DNA of 64,000 nt from Lycorma delicatula (Eukaryota > Arthropoda > Insecta > Hemiptera > Fulgoridae): the NCBI RefSeq assembly GCF_047948215.1, contig NC_134463.1:53441201-53505200 (forward strand), read 5' to 3'. The notes beneath the pieces were generated by a model. It worked only from the letters and a program-made list of their open reading frames with translations. It had not been told where the DNA came from and searched no databases. The position numbers and the translations under genes were made by a program. How positions within the stretch are numbered: position 1 is the stretch's first letter; each line of letters opens with the position of its first letter. This document shows positions 44,372-56,479 of this stretch, in pieces.

Positions 44372-44990
44372 ATATTCGGTGAGTCGCTAACAAAGTGGAG
44401 AATAAAAGTAAACCACAATAAATCAAATCACATGACGTTTGCGTTAAGGAGGGGTGACTGTCCCCGGGTCAACCTAGTCAGCGTGCGTTCTGACCTAGTA
44501 CGATACCTCAAGCTCCACCTTGATTGTCACTTGACATGGAAGAACCATATGAAAGAGAAAAGAAGAGAAAACGGTTAAAAATCAGATTTAAGAAGTTTTA
44601 TTGGTTACTCTGCAGGAAATCACATTTCTCGCTGTACAACATACTTTTAATATACAAGGTCATTCTGAAACCCATTTGGACATCTGGTATATAGCTATGA
44701 GGTACAACGATCAAAAGCAACATTGATATTATACATCGTTTCTAAAATAAGTTGGCGAGAATCAATACAGGGTACCGTGGTTTGTACCGAAACGAAGAAA
44801 TTCATAACTATCTTCAATTTCCTTATGTTCGCGAGGAAATCAAACGATTCCGTTCAAATTACAAACAACGGTTACGTAATCGTATGAATTATCTAGTGCT
44901 CAATCTTATACACAATGGTGGGGATGTGCGGCAACTCAAACGACTTCACGTGCTGGACCTGGAGGAATCTGAGTGACTCTTGGACTGGTG
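44372..44990 (+). pseudogene. Jockey-type LINE reverse-transcriptase fragment
   Basis: Frame 1 of the fragment reads KWRIKVNHNKSNHMTFALRR, GDCPRVNLVSV and VRYLKLHLDCHLTWKNHMK. After a frame shift near 44575, a second frame reads KKFYWLLCRKSHFSLYNILL, YKVILKPIWTSGI, three stop codons, and NEEIHNYLQFPYVREEIKRF and RLRNRMNYLVLNLIHNGGD to KRLHVLDLEES. This matches the thumb and C-terminal region of jockey-clade LINEs (KSTHVTFTLRR, YLGLHLD.RLTW, ILKPIWTYGIQLWG). The RT core is truncated away. The last 100 bases before 45060 include the CTGATGAAGAGGC 3'-UTR motif. Confidence 0.88.
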
Positions 44991-45531
44991 CAACCGACAT
45001 CCCTTAAGTGATGACCATCTTTTCTATGCCTGATGAAGAGGCTAAATTCCTTTCAAAAGCAAATTATGTTACTGTGTCTTTCTTTTCCTTTGTCCTTTAG
45101 TATTTTTTGATATTTTGTTTTCTTTTTATGAAATGAAACTGTTCAAGTGCATTTATACAATTGAACTGTTGTCTTATATATTCATATATTGTTATATATT
45201 TATATCACTTTTAAACTATTGCCTCTTATGTATGTATGTTTTTTTGAGAGGATTCATTGGAAATCTCTCATCAAAAGCTTATTTTAATTCTATTTACCAT
45301 GGTTCCTTCTTGGAACCGATTGTAAATAAACAAATTGTGATATATAAAAGAGGTGTCTTTAAAAGGAGCATTTTAAAGTATATGTTCATTAATTTCAGTT
45401 ACATTTACTTATTTAATTTTAATTAAATTCATTAATTAGATTTAAGATTCAAATTATAAGTTAAAAGTCAATTTAATATAAAATTAAAAAATTCCTTTAT
45501 ATAATAGGGCTTTTTTCTTTTTATTTTTACT
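44991..45531. other. Probable jockey 3' UTR and AT-rich flank
   Basis: TGATGAAGAGGCTAAATTCC is typical of the jockey-type 3' region. A 103-codon ORF at 45115-45426 is AT-driven and not supported. Confidence 0.4.
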
Positions 45532-45683
45532 TGTTTAACCTCCGGGAACACCGTTAGATATTGCTTCAAAGGATGAGATGAACGATTTGTAGCGTAAGTG
45601 AAAATGCCATGCCTGACCGGGATTCGAACCCGGTATCTCCGGATGAAAGACCGAGACGCTATCACTCGCGTCACGGAGGCCGG
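45532..45683 (-). mobile_element. SINE-A copy (tail 1), antisense, full length
   Basis: Inverse reading: GGCCTCCGTGACGCGAGTGA, GATACCGGGTTCGAATCCCG, CAGGCATGGCATTTTCACTT, GTTCATCTCATCCTTTGAAG and GGTGTTCCCGGAGGTTAAAC. It shows the whole head and the shared tail in one copy. Confidence 0.88.
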
Positions 45684-48507
45684 ATTATTTAATGGGGCTA
45701 CTCTTAAAAAGGATAAGAAGTAAAGTTTTTACAGATGCGTTTTCAAATTGATGAAATTTGAATCGGATAGGAAAAAAATTATTTATAAATCTACAGAATT
45801 CTTAACAGTAAATTATAAATTAATTATCTATAGATATATTTTATTCATCAATAATATTATATTATTTGTAAACATTATATTTTTTATGATAACTCAACCA
45901 ATGACAAAAATTTAGACAGGGCAGTTTAGATTCCGTCACTGAATAGCTCCGTAATCAACATTACGAGCTTCATTTTATATGAGATACCATAATTAACTTT
46001 GTAACGTTTGGGTTGGATAAATATTAGCCCAGTAGAATATTGTTGACTGTAATTTTTTTTAATTCACAGCCCCGTCGGGCTTTTAATAGAAGTGACCCGT
46101 ATTTGTATAAACTCAAGTCACGGCATTATTAGCTTTGTCTATTGTAAAAGTATTAATAATTTCTGGTTAGCTGGCTTTGTTCATGTGTAAAATAATTATA
46201 AATTAATTAAATTAGTTTTTTTTTTGTTAATTATAAAGGCAAAATTAATGATTGTACACACATTTCACTCTACACTCACAGTACTTTGAAAGAATATTTC
46301 ATCATAGGTAAATATTCGTAGAATTTACTTTCATCATGGAAACAAAGCTTTAAAGCTCTTTTCATCAAGTACTCTTTATTTAGTTAATGTTTTTTTTTCA
46401 CTTAATATGCGCAGTTTACCTTTTATTTAACTTCGATTTTATTCTTTTTTTTCTTCCTCATCTGAAGCAATTTCAATTTTAGCTAAACCATTATTAAATG
46501 ACTCATTGTGAACATAACGATATAAAATACTACATTTCCCAAGAACCGAAACTTACTTCATGGTGTAATAAAAATTACGTCCTGAAATTCCACCACAGTA
46601 GGCCTTGTTTCAGAACGTGACGTCCCTTGCCGTTGTGTGTAAAATTAAATATTTTTTATATATGAAAATATACAAAGAAACGCTGTTCTTTTTTTACTTG
46701 CTTTATTTTAAATCACAATGTTTTTCAATTTTTTTTCATGTTTGTCCTCGAATCTTGCATCCTTAATTTAACATACTTCCTGACATTGCCCGTTAATGAA
46801 ATTTTGCTCAGTTACTAAGGTCGGGTGACAGTACAATATACCACCATTATTTTTGAAAACATTCCCCCGTACGGAGTAAATTTGTAAAATGTATATAAGC
46901 GACAAAATATAATTTTGTTAATTTACAATTATATTTTAATAATCAAAAACTTCACTTTTTCGTTACTTTTTATAGTAAATTTTGTTTGAAAGTTTGTTTG
47001 ATATTTTATAAATATATTAGTAATTTCAATATATGATGTTATCTTTTGAAATCCAAATTAACCCACTAATTAAATTCATGCAATCTACGGTAATTATTTG
47101 ATTTTTTTTTTGTATGACTAAAAAGTATAAAGCAAGATTTAAAAAATGTTTCAAAATCTTTGTAATATTATTAACAATATAGAATACTCGGATTTTTTTC
47201 TATGTTTAAGATTTGTTACGTTATTTTTATATTGCTGTTACTATTTATATTAACTAGGTAATTCATTTTTTGCAATATCTATTGCGAATAGATTTTATCA
47301 AATCAAAATTAGACAAATTAAAACATCAACCAACTTATTACTACGTACTAAACGTTTATCCCATCCTGACAATTTTGTTAAACGATTAAACTGATCTTTA
47401 CTAAGATAAATATCAATATATATTCATAATTGATAGTTAATTATATTACAAATATATTCGTGTTGAAATCTTTCCTTCAAACACAAGAATATATTTCCAA
47501 AGAAGGTTTGTTTTGTTTTGTTTTGGGACCAGTATAGTTACAAATTTTTAAAAGTATATAATTTTAAATTTGTTAAAATTAAACTTAATAAATATATTAT
47601 TATTAAAATTCTTTTAATGATTTCTTTTTATATTATAAAAAAAAAGTTCACAAATTATGTTAATCAGATCTGAAATAGAATAAAAGATTACGCTTACAGC
47701 TACTAACATAAATCAGTTAAAATGATAAACAGTTTCATAAATATATAATTAATCACCGAGAAATGACATTTAGAATCGATAATTGGTTGGATATAAACTT
47801 CAAATTACTTGTTGAATAGATTTAAAAATCATTATAACTTTTCGCTTGGTTACATCATGCGTAACAACTTTTCAGGTTGTTATTTCTAGTTTTAAATACA
47901 TATAAATAGAAAGAGAGATTGCGTGACGGTAGGGGGGACATTGTGTAGTTAAAGAAGTAGAAAGATATATATAATTTAATTTTATAATTGAACGCAGTTG
48001 AACATCATAAACTAATAAATATGCTAATCTAATACTGTTTTATTTTTCATTATTGATAGTTACGGGGTAATGTCACAACTCGTCAATATATTGCTAAGGA
48101 TGTTAGTCATTCCATTTTTTATAGATTTCAGACTTGCAGATTAAACAAGATAACATTAATCTTATATGGTGAAAAAAATTAGGCTGAGAACTTATTTCCA
48201 GCCCTTGTGGGCGTTCTCGTGGATGGATCGGACTGATTCTTTTTTAAATTTTACTCGGAATGACCCAAGGATATGTCATCAAACGTCATCGGACCCCAAA
48301 CTGGAGTCTCCTCTGACAATTTCTTAAAAATCCTTTTTATTATTTAATTGAGGAACTTTGTTTGGTTATTACTCTCAGAAAAATTATCTGTTGGTCATTC
48401 CTAATAAAAAAAAGAATCATCCCAATCTTGTTGAAATTTTAGGTAATGTTTAGAGGAGCAACGACCACTATAAACTGATTCGATATTGTGCCTATTAAGG
48501 GATGTAT
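45684..48507. other. AT-rich DNA; GC-richer block near 48200-48310
   Basis: The block with GTGGGCGTTCTCGTGGATGG just before repeat Q copy 2 may be part of a larger repeat, but the other Q copy lacks it. Nothing else was recognised. Confidence 0.35.
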
Positions 48508-48959
48508 GATATTATTTTGTCTTTGAATCCCCATTTTTTCTACCCCCCCTGGGCAATGGTTGGTGATATCAAAAAACTTTACTTACATATATTTTAGATC
48601 CTTATCCAAAGAATTGTAGGAACTTTCAACGAATTTCATATTTTACTTAATAGGAAAGTTATAGCGATTATTTTTCTCGACTAAGACCTCCCATTTCCAA
48701 TCCCATAGTCCGATTTTACCCATTAACGAACTCGACCGAGATTTTGGGTCGTTATATTTTATGTACGAATTTGAAAATGATTGGCGAAAAATTACGGCAG
48801 TTATTGTGTCCACAAGAAAGTGAAATATATATAGTATTTAAACTTTTGAACTGACGATGGTTTTGGTGTCTGGGGGATGTGAAACGTGAAGATGTGTCGA
48901 AATTTTCCGGAAGTAAAATCATGGTACCCTTTACAATAGATAATAAAATTTACCTAAAA
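48508..48959 (+). repeat. Repeat Q copy 2
   Basis: Parallel to 38138-38577 in the same orientation, ending at CAATAGATAATAAAATTTACC. Confidence 0.75.
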
Positions 48960-49729
48960 CCCAACTTCGTTTATTAAAAGAAGCCATTATTAGGATGAGG
49001 ATAAAATGGTATTTAAAATGTAGAAATCTTTTAAAGTTTAATTTCTGCATAAAAGATAAATTACTAAACGTAATAACATAAATTATACTATTATATGTAC
49101 ATTAGTTATAATATCATGTGAAAATAATTTGCAAGCTAATTGTTTTTTTTTATGAGAATTACCTTTGTATCACGATGATGTGAACATCGTTTTTATTTAC
49201 GGATATTAATCCATTCTTAACGTAATGTTTTATTTTCTCTTTTAGTTTTATTTGTGTTTTCGTTCTCAGCTCTCAAATTCTTATAAAATAAGAAGGTACT
49301 TGTCATGATAAACAACATATAAAAATTTAAACTTGCAAAAATTAGAAGTTTTGAATACAGAAAATAAATCTGGGATTGTTAAAGATAAATTAAAAATTTA
49401 GAAAGAATTTATTTGAAATATTATTTCTATGAGTTGTAGTTATCTGTTTTAACAATAGAGAACACAGAAATAGAACGATTTTAGGCGTTTGAAATGTTGG
49501 GGCTTTTATGTTGAAAAATCAGTGGGGTAATAAAAACGGAAAAAAAGGAATGATTACGTAAAGAGACAAATCTGTCATATACGGGTGAGCAACTTAAAAC
49601 CCAACCGAGCAAACTCGAACTATAGTTATTTGAGTTACAGTCTAACTCTGCTACCGTCGTTGCTACTACTAGCGCTACAATTGGTTGTTTACGTTACTAC
49701 TATCGTCTGTTGTAGTCAGTTTTAAAATG
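48960..49729. other. AT-rich DNA, nothing recognised
   Basis: A codon-repeat-like CTACTACT stretch near 49660 is the only landmark. Confidence 0.3.
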
Positions 49730-50190
49730 TACTGTTTCAGTGAAGTATACTTTCGTTTTTCGAAAAACTCTTATTCGATCGAGAATAAGGTTGCTTTAGT
49801 GGGAGCTTATGTGCATGCTTACAAGAAAGGAGTAAAATATTCTCGTGTGCCAGTATCCCAGCATACATGATTTGGTTAAATAAGTCGTACGAGGTCCGTT
49901 TGAAATGAAAAACGTAAACCTTCCATTAGGACTGCAGAAGCCATAACCAACGTTTAAATAATTGAGAATTGAAAGAAAAAATACCGTATAATTTTCAAAT
50001 AAATCTTCGCTCAGTTAACAGATCGTGTAAAATAATACGGCTACTTCGAATAAGACGTAGCAACTTATTACAGATGATTCAATAACACGCGTTATTAAAT
50101 CAATGTAAATGATTCAATAACACACGTTCATGCGGCTTTTAGAGAAAAAATTGTGAGCAGAGATCGGCGGCTCTCTGTAGTTCGGATTTT
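49730..50190 (+). pseudogene. Second mariner-like transposase N-terminal fragment
   Basis: Plus strand: NSYSIENKVALVGAYVHAYK, then frame-broken text equivalent to RTRSV.NEKRKPSIRTAEAI and VATYY. This resembles the N-terminal helix-turn-helix region of arthropod mariner-like transposases (EKVxLVxAYxxxxKN, GSVxxRKRxRKPSIRTxExI). It stops where a repeat M copy begins. It differs from the 18-kb mariner in sequence, so it is another family. Confidence 0.5.
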
Positions 50191-50905
50191 TACTTCCTTG
50201 TACGAAGTAAAGGAGGTATTGAAATCACGAAAAATTTCGGTTTTCAGATTTCAACTGAAATATCCATTTTAACCATCTGAATCATTTTAACCAATTGAAT
50301 CCATTTTGATTAGTTTCGGCTTGACGTCTGTACGTACGTCTGTATGTATGTATTTCGCATCACTCATAAACGATTAGTCGTAGGATGTTCAAATTTTTGA
50401 TTTAGGACTGTTGTAATATCTAGTTGTGCACCTCCACTTTGAATTGCAATCGACGACCAAAAATATCTAAAAAAGTTCGAAATCCAAAAACATTTGTATT
50501 TTGGACATTATTTAAACTGCAGTAATAACCCCTCATTGAAAGCTTTTCAATGATATATCATAAGTATTACTCATTTTCATTGGTTCTAGAGTTATAGCAA
50601 AGTAAAATTTTAATTAATGATATATTTGAATCTTAGGGGAAGGCACTTCGGTTTGAATCAGACTTCATCTCCTTTTTTCTTAACTTTTTTTTTTAGTTTA
50701 AATATACTGAGTTATTAATAATTGTTAAACTCTACTGTAAAAATAATTTTACAATGAATAATAATTCAATACTAACAAATAAAAAAGAAATTAAAAAAGA
50801 GGAAAAAATATCAGAAGTTATTAATTAAATAGAATTTTATGTGCTTTTCATTTGAAAAAAGTGTGTATATGTAATTTAATAGGCGAACAAGGAAATCATG
50901 TAGTG
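50191..50905 (+). mobile_element. Repeat M copy
   Basis: Starts TACTTCCTTGTACGAAGTAA and ends AATAGGCGAACAAGGAAATC. Contains GACGTCTGTACGTACGTCTG and GATTGCAATCGACGACC. With its intact hairpin end it is the best sense-strand example of this family. Confidence 0.8.
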
Positions 50906-51211
50906 CCTACATCAATTTTTTTCTTTCTGGGCTATTAGCAGGGTAGAGTTTAAGATTCGAATTCTTACAATATCGATAAACTGAAGGGGAAAAATTCATA
51001 AAAAAATCGATGGTATTGACAACAACGTTTTGCGTGAGGTGATTCTCAATATGAACACTTAATAACAAGCGTGCATCGATACGCAGGACGTTCACTTCGA
51101 ACATCATTTGTAAACATATGTAAACTTTTGCTAATGTAATTACATAACTTAATTTACGTTTTCGTTTCATTCATAAAATTTTACATGTGATAACTGTGTT
51201 TAGCTTGTAGC

Positions 51212-51514
51212 GGTTCGGTTTTAAAAACCACCGGGTTGGTGTACTGGTGAACTCATCATCGCAAATCAGCTGATTTCAAAGTCGAGAGTTCTAAGATTCA
51301 AATCCTACTAAAATTATTTACCGAAGTCTTTGGTGGCTGAGCTTCAATTAATCACACATCTCAGGAATGGTTGACCTGAGAGTGTACAAGAGTACACTTC
51401 ATTTATATTCATACATATAATCCTCATTCACCATCTAAAGTAATGCCTTTTGGTAATACCAAAAGGTATTACTTCAGGAGGCTGAAACAGAAAAGAAGAG
51501 AGGTTCGGTTTTAA
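51212..51514 (+). mobile_element. SINE-B copy with 13-bp TSD and hairpin in tail
   Basis: Duplication GGTTCGGTTTTAA at 51212-51224 and 51502-51514. The head ACCACCGGGTTGGTGTACTG and palindromic core AAATCAGCTGATTT are present. About 60 bp are missing between TTATTTACCG and AAGTCTTTGGTG. The tail contains an inverted duplication at 51438-51474. Confidence 0.92.
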
Positions 51515-51836
51515 GTTGCTTACTCGGTATTAAAGCATCAATGACTAATGGATCTGATTTTAGAAGAAAGTTTAGATGGTTTTTAACCGTCTATACTGAA
51601 CGTTTAGATAATATATGAAACCAATATTTGAGAATGTAACAAGTACAATATACATATATATTGTGGCTGAATAGAAAGCAATGGACCAATGCATCAAACC
51701 AGTAAAAGGATTGAAGATTTAAAAACATATATTTGTTCATTTACATAGTATGATTTTAACTAAAAATTCGTATCTTTAACGAAAAAATAAACATTGCCAA
51801 TACTTTGTATTAGAAATATAGTATTATTTAAAATAT

Positions 51837-51975
51837 TGCCGACTTTTGTAATGGAGTGGTAGCATTTCTGCCTTTTAACTGGAGATTCTTGTTTCGAGTC
51901 CCCGTCAAGCAAGATATTCTTTTCTCACGCTACGAAAACATTCATTTCAATTATCATCCATCAGCTAATGTTACA
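51837..51975 (+). mobile_element. SINE-A copy, decayed
   Basis: TGCCGACTTTTGTAATGGAG head, degenerate B box TTTCGAGTCCCCG, linker TTTTCTCACGCTACG and a tail ATCATCCATCAGCTAATGTT matching tail 1 loosely. An old copy. Confidence 0.65.
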
Positions 51976-54900
51976 GAGTGATAATCAGAATAAAATGGAA
52001 TATAGAGGAGTTAAATGCTGTTTGGGCTTCTTATTCTTCAACACAGTTTTAGGTGTTCAACACATCTATATTTTATTTTTGAGGAAATAGATTGTACATA
52101 TTTCTATTAAAAGAAAAAAAAACCAAGTTAAAAAAATTATTAGTTCTTAAAACAGCCAGAAGATTTCGTTTACCCCTTGACCAATAGATGATACTACTAG
52201 CTAGTTTTTTTTAGCTGTAAGAATCAGGTCATAATAAAATTTAAAAATGTTCTTCATTTAGGTGATTAAATCAAAGTGAAATTAAATAACTACAAATTAT
52301 TATTTATATGGGACATAATATTAAAAACTATCAATTATTTGTGAAAGTGTGATGAATTTCAATTTTTTTACCAAAAGAAGAAGAAGAAGAAGAAACTAAC
52401 AGATTGGTTAGATTATAATGATTGTATAACGTAGAGGTATACTTAAGAAAGAAAAAAGTAATCGTTAATCTTTAGTAACACCGGTTGCAAACATTTTAGC
52501 GTAGGTCGTAAAAATATATAACAGTAATAATAATAATAATAATAATACAAAAAAAAAATATTTGATTGGAATTTTATATTATAAGTAACCTTGTAGTCCA
52601 TCGAAAGATATTTCATAATGATAGTGCAGTATTAATTGCGAAGATGCACAGTTTTGAATTTATAATAATAAATAATAAAGGAGAGCACTTGTGTTTCGGA
52701 AATTAGATAAGAAGGGAGAGGAAATCATCTGTTTCAAATCATTTAACTTAAAAGCTATTGGTTTGCACTAAAATAATAATAAATAAATAATAAAATAATT
52801 TAAACACCTTCCCTTTGCGCCCGCTCTTTATCTATCTATCTATCTATATTATTGTACCTTCGTTTTTCTTTCTTTCTTTCTTACTCCTCAATTAAAACGT
52901 GTTATTAATATGCAGAAAAAAACACGCTATTTAATTTAATTAAACAAGGGATTTTACACATAAACCATTGGAGATTGCTTTATATTTTAAAAAGAATTGA
53001 CTGTAATCAAATTGAATTAAAAAAAAATAACAGGTAACTGTCATATAATAAATTCTGTGTGTACGAATGTATTTTATTTGAAATTATCGCATGGTAGTGT
53101 GTTTTTTCAATGTAATTTACGATGAGATTTTAATTTATTACCTTTTATAAATATTACGTTTTAAATAATTATGTTTTTCATAAAAAAAATTATTTTATTA
53201 CGTATTACATGTATCTTAATAAAATAATAATGATAAAATAAAACGAGGAAAAATTATTAGATGATAAATCAGTAGAATTTGCTATGTATTTTTATATTAT
53301 TTATATATTATTATACCGAAATTATGATTTATTTTGACAGTAATTTATTTGAAAATTGTATTAGTACAGTTTGAAACAAATAAAATTGTACTTGAGACTA
53401 GGGATGCGTGATTGGTAGCGCGGAGAAGAAAGTGGGGGTAACTGAACTCATGACATCAATATTATTAATAATCGTACATCAATCTTTTTAAATTGCTGCA
53501 TGTAAGTCATTTATTAATTTCGTTCTACATATTTTCTCTCGTTTAATTGCTACTGAAATTGAACCTAAGTTGGCAGCCAGCATAAGTGCAATTTTGTTCT
53601 TACTAGATTGTACTCATGTAGAATGAAAGATTCTATATATTACTCTTGTCGCGTACAGTCAGTTTTTTTACAAATAACATGTTTTATTTTATTTAGTTAA
53701 TTAATTAAAAAAAGTATATATTTATTGTTTTTAATAAATCCTAATTTACTCAAATATAGTGGTGAAAATTAATTCAAATTTGTTTTTATTTTTAGTTAAT
53801 TTGTTAAAAATTATAATTTCCGGTTTTTTCAAGCAGATTTATTTCAGATATTATAATGTTGAAATTTCATTATAACAGAATTTCTCGGTAAATATTTTAA
53901 GTTAAAATACGTGGACTATATTTTCATCATAACTTGATCCAGCAACTTTTGTTAAAATACGTTAAGAATGAAGAACATTCAACATAATATTATAAAAATT
54001 TATGAAAATCATATAGGTAATTACTTCTTGGTGAATGTTTTCAAATTGTTCGGTTATTTTAATATAATTTTACGTTTAGTTTAGTCTTAATTTATAAAAT
54101 TTTTGGTTTTTATGAGAGATCAGTCATCTTAATTATATTTTCACAACAATTAACAAGCATTAATTCAAAGACAATTAAAATTATAATTTATAAATCTTTT
54201 CTTGTCATCAAAATCACAAAATCATTTTGTGATTTGTTAAATTGATTTTATTATTACGATTTTTAATTACTCATCGACGAGTAAAACAAATTTCTTCGTA
54301 ATATGACAGTATTTTCTTACAATTTCATAAAAAATTAATATTATCAGTACAGAAAATCTATTTTTAAATTACATTCGTACCTAAAAACACGGATTTTTTT
54401 TTAAACAAAATTAATATTTCAGTATATTCCTTAAATTACACTCAATTTCTCAGAATTAACATGAAGTCCTTCCCTTCAATACTTAGTTGATACTGTGGGA
54501 AGAACATTGGAGAAAATAATTTTTTGTTATATTTAATTTTTATTTTTTTAAATGTTTTTATTTTATTGATTTGTGAACTCTTTATCTAACATGCAAATTA
54601 TATTTATACACGTATTTTTAAATTTATTAATCTACAAAATAAAAAATAAATTTATTAATTTTAACTTACCATTAATTTCTTGTCCCGTAGTGTCTTATGA
54701 AGATCATCTGTAACATAAAAGAAAAAATTATAAAAATACACGGTAATGATGAAATTTTCAATTTATGAATTTTAGTTGAAATTTTTTTGTAATATGACAT
54801 GAAAGAAAAAAAAATGTTTTGAGTAGTGTCTTATAAACCAATTTATTACAAAAAATTTTAGTGTTATATCGTAATAAAGCTGTTTGTTTCTTTAATGTTT

Positions 54901-55056
54901 TTTTTTTTTTTTTTTTAATACTATGAGTTGCAATTAATTTATTGGAGTTTTGTAGGATTATAGAATATGGGGCATAAAGATCACCAAACATTTTCTTGTT
55001 ATCTCGGTAATACAATTTCACTGTTCCATAACAAGATTAACTGTGTCTTTTTTACT
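51976..55056. other. AT-rich DNA with microsatellites
   Basis: AGA repeat at 52377-52395, TAA repeat at about 52518-52549, TATC repeat at 52827-52848 and CTTT repeat at 52866-52883. No gene or known repeat family was noticed in 3 kb. Confidence 0.5.
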
Positions 55057-55205
55057 TTCGGGACCACCATTAGGTATTACTTCAGAAGATGAGATGAATG
55101 AACATTTTTGTAGCATGTGAAAATGCGATGACTGACCGGGATTCGAACCCGGGACCTCCGGATGAATGAAAGGCCGAGATGCTACCACTCACCAACGGAA
55201 GCCGG
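55057..55205 (-). mobile_element. SINE-A copy (tail 1), antisense
   Basis: Inverse reading: GGCTTCCGTTGGTGAGTGGT, CGGCCTTTCATTCATCCGGA (with a small duplication in the anticodon arm), CCGGGTTCGAATCCCGGTCA and CATCTCATCTTCTGAAGTAA. Confidence 0.82.
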
Positions 55206-55225
55206 TGTTTTTTAAATAATTAATT

Positions 55226-55755
55226 TAATGTAACTGTACCGGTAAATGTGCAGTCTTGAACAAATTCAGACTGACCATTCTTGAGACGTGTGGTTAATTG
55301 AAACCAAATCATCAAAGAAACCCACCGGGTTGGTCTAGTGTTGAACGCGTCTTCCCAAATCAGCTGATTTGGAAGTCGAGAGTTCCAGCGTTCAAGTCCT
55401 AATAAAGTCAGTAATTTTTATACGGATTTGAATACTAGATCGTGGATACCGGTGTTCTTTGGTGGTTGGGTTTCAGTTAACCACACATCTCACGAATGGT
55501 CGAACTGAGACTGTACAAGACTACACTTCATTTACAGTCATACTCATTCATTCTCTGAAGTAATATCTGAACGGTAATTCCCGGAGGCTAAACAGGAAGA
55601 AGAAAGATTAAACCATCAAAGAAGAGCGGTATCCACGATCTTGGATTTAAATCCGAATAAAAGCAACTACCTTTATTAGGATTTGAACCCAATAACTTCG
55701 ACTTCAAAGCTGATTTTCGACGATGAATTTACTACTAGATCAACCCGGTGGGTTA
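55226..55755 (-). mobile_element. SINE-C copy split by a SINE-B, antisense
   Basis: The 3' half lies at 55226-55319 (inverse TTTCAATTAACCACACGTCT and TTTACCGGTACAGTTACATT). The 5' half lies at 55614-55755 (inverse AACCCACCGGGTTGATCTAG and TTATTCGGATTTAAATCC). Removing the SINE-B and one duplication restores the normal SINE-C order. Confidence 0.85.
55310..55623 (+). mobile_element. SINE-B copy inserted into SINE-C, 10-bp TSD
   Basis: CATCAAAGAA occurs at 55310-55319 and 55614-55623. The body carries the full palindrome CCAAATCAGCTGATTTGG and tail 1 (TTCTCTGAAGTAATATCTGA, CCCGGAGGCTAAACAGGAAG). Opposite orientation to its host SINE. Confidence 0.9.
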
Positions 55756-56119
55756 TTTCATGATTTTATTAACGATGAATGGGTAAAAGAAAATTATGAA
55801 TTAAAGAAGAACTTCTATTAATATAATCGGAAGTCTTGATTATTTACTAGAAAAAAATATTGTCCCTTCATATAAGAAAAAAAAAACAGAAAACATCTTA
55901 CACATTCTTTACAGGTTTAAATCATAAATTTTGTCCACATTTTTAACCATTTTCTTATACTTTTTACGTCTTTTATTGTCCCTTCTAGTGTTGTTTTAAT
56001 GAATCCTTCTTCTGTTATGTTAGTTTTCTGGCAATCAGGCCTTTTTTTTATATTTTCTATTTTTTTCCCTTCTTTTATCAATTTTTTATCCCCTGAATCT
56101 TCTCCGATAACTTTCACGT

Positions 56120-56163
<44 letters not shown>

Positions 56164-56479
56164 TCCAAATGCAACAATTTTCACACAAAGTTTAACTCCA
56201 ATCTCATTACATAATATTTTTTTCTTGCATTACGTTCTTAGTCGTTGCTTTTAATAATTTTATTGCGCTTTACTTTTACAATCTCAGATTATATCTAAGT
56301 ATTTATAAAGATATAACTTAGAGAGTAACTTAAAGAGAGTTCTATAATAATTTTTGTTTTCTGTCTACCATTCTAATATGCCGTAAAACATTTATTTTTT
56401 TAATTTTTACACATTATCCGTATCATTTTTATTAATTTATATTTTCGAGATTGGTCGACAAAGGATCACTTGAAGTAAC
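55756..56479. other. AT-rich DNA with (TA)n at 56123-56161
   Basis: A minus-strand ORF (55917-56177) reading LIKEGKKIENIKKRPDCQKT has LINE-like basic composition but no motif I can name. Confidence 0.35.

Noticed and set aside
45028..45055. Hammerhead-like core in the jockey 3' region
   Set aside because: CTGATGA is present, but no GAAA follows at a suitable distance. It is the usual jockey 3' UTR motif.
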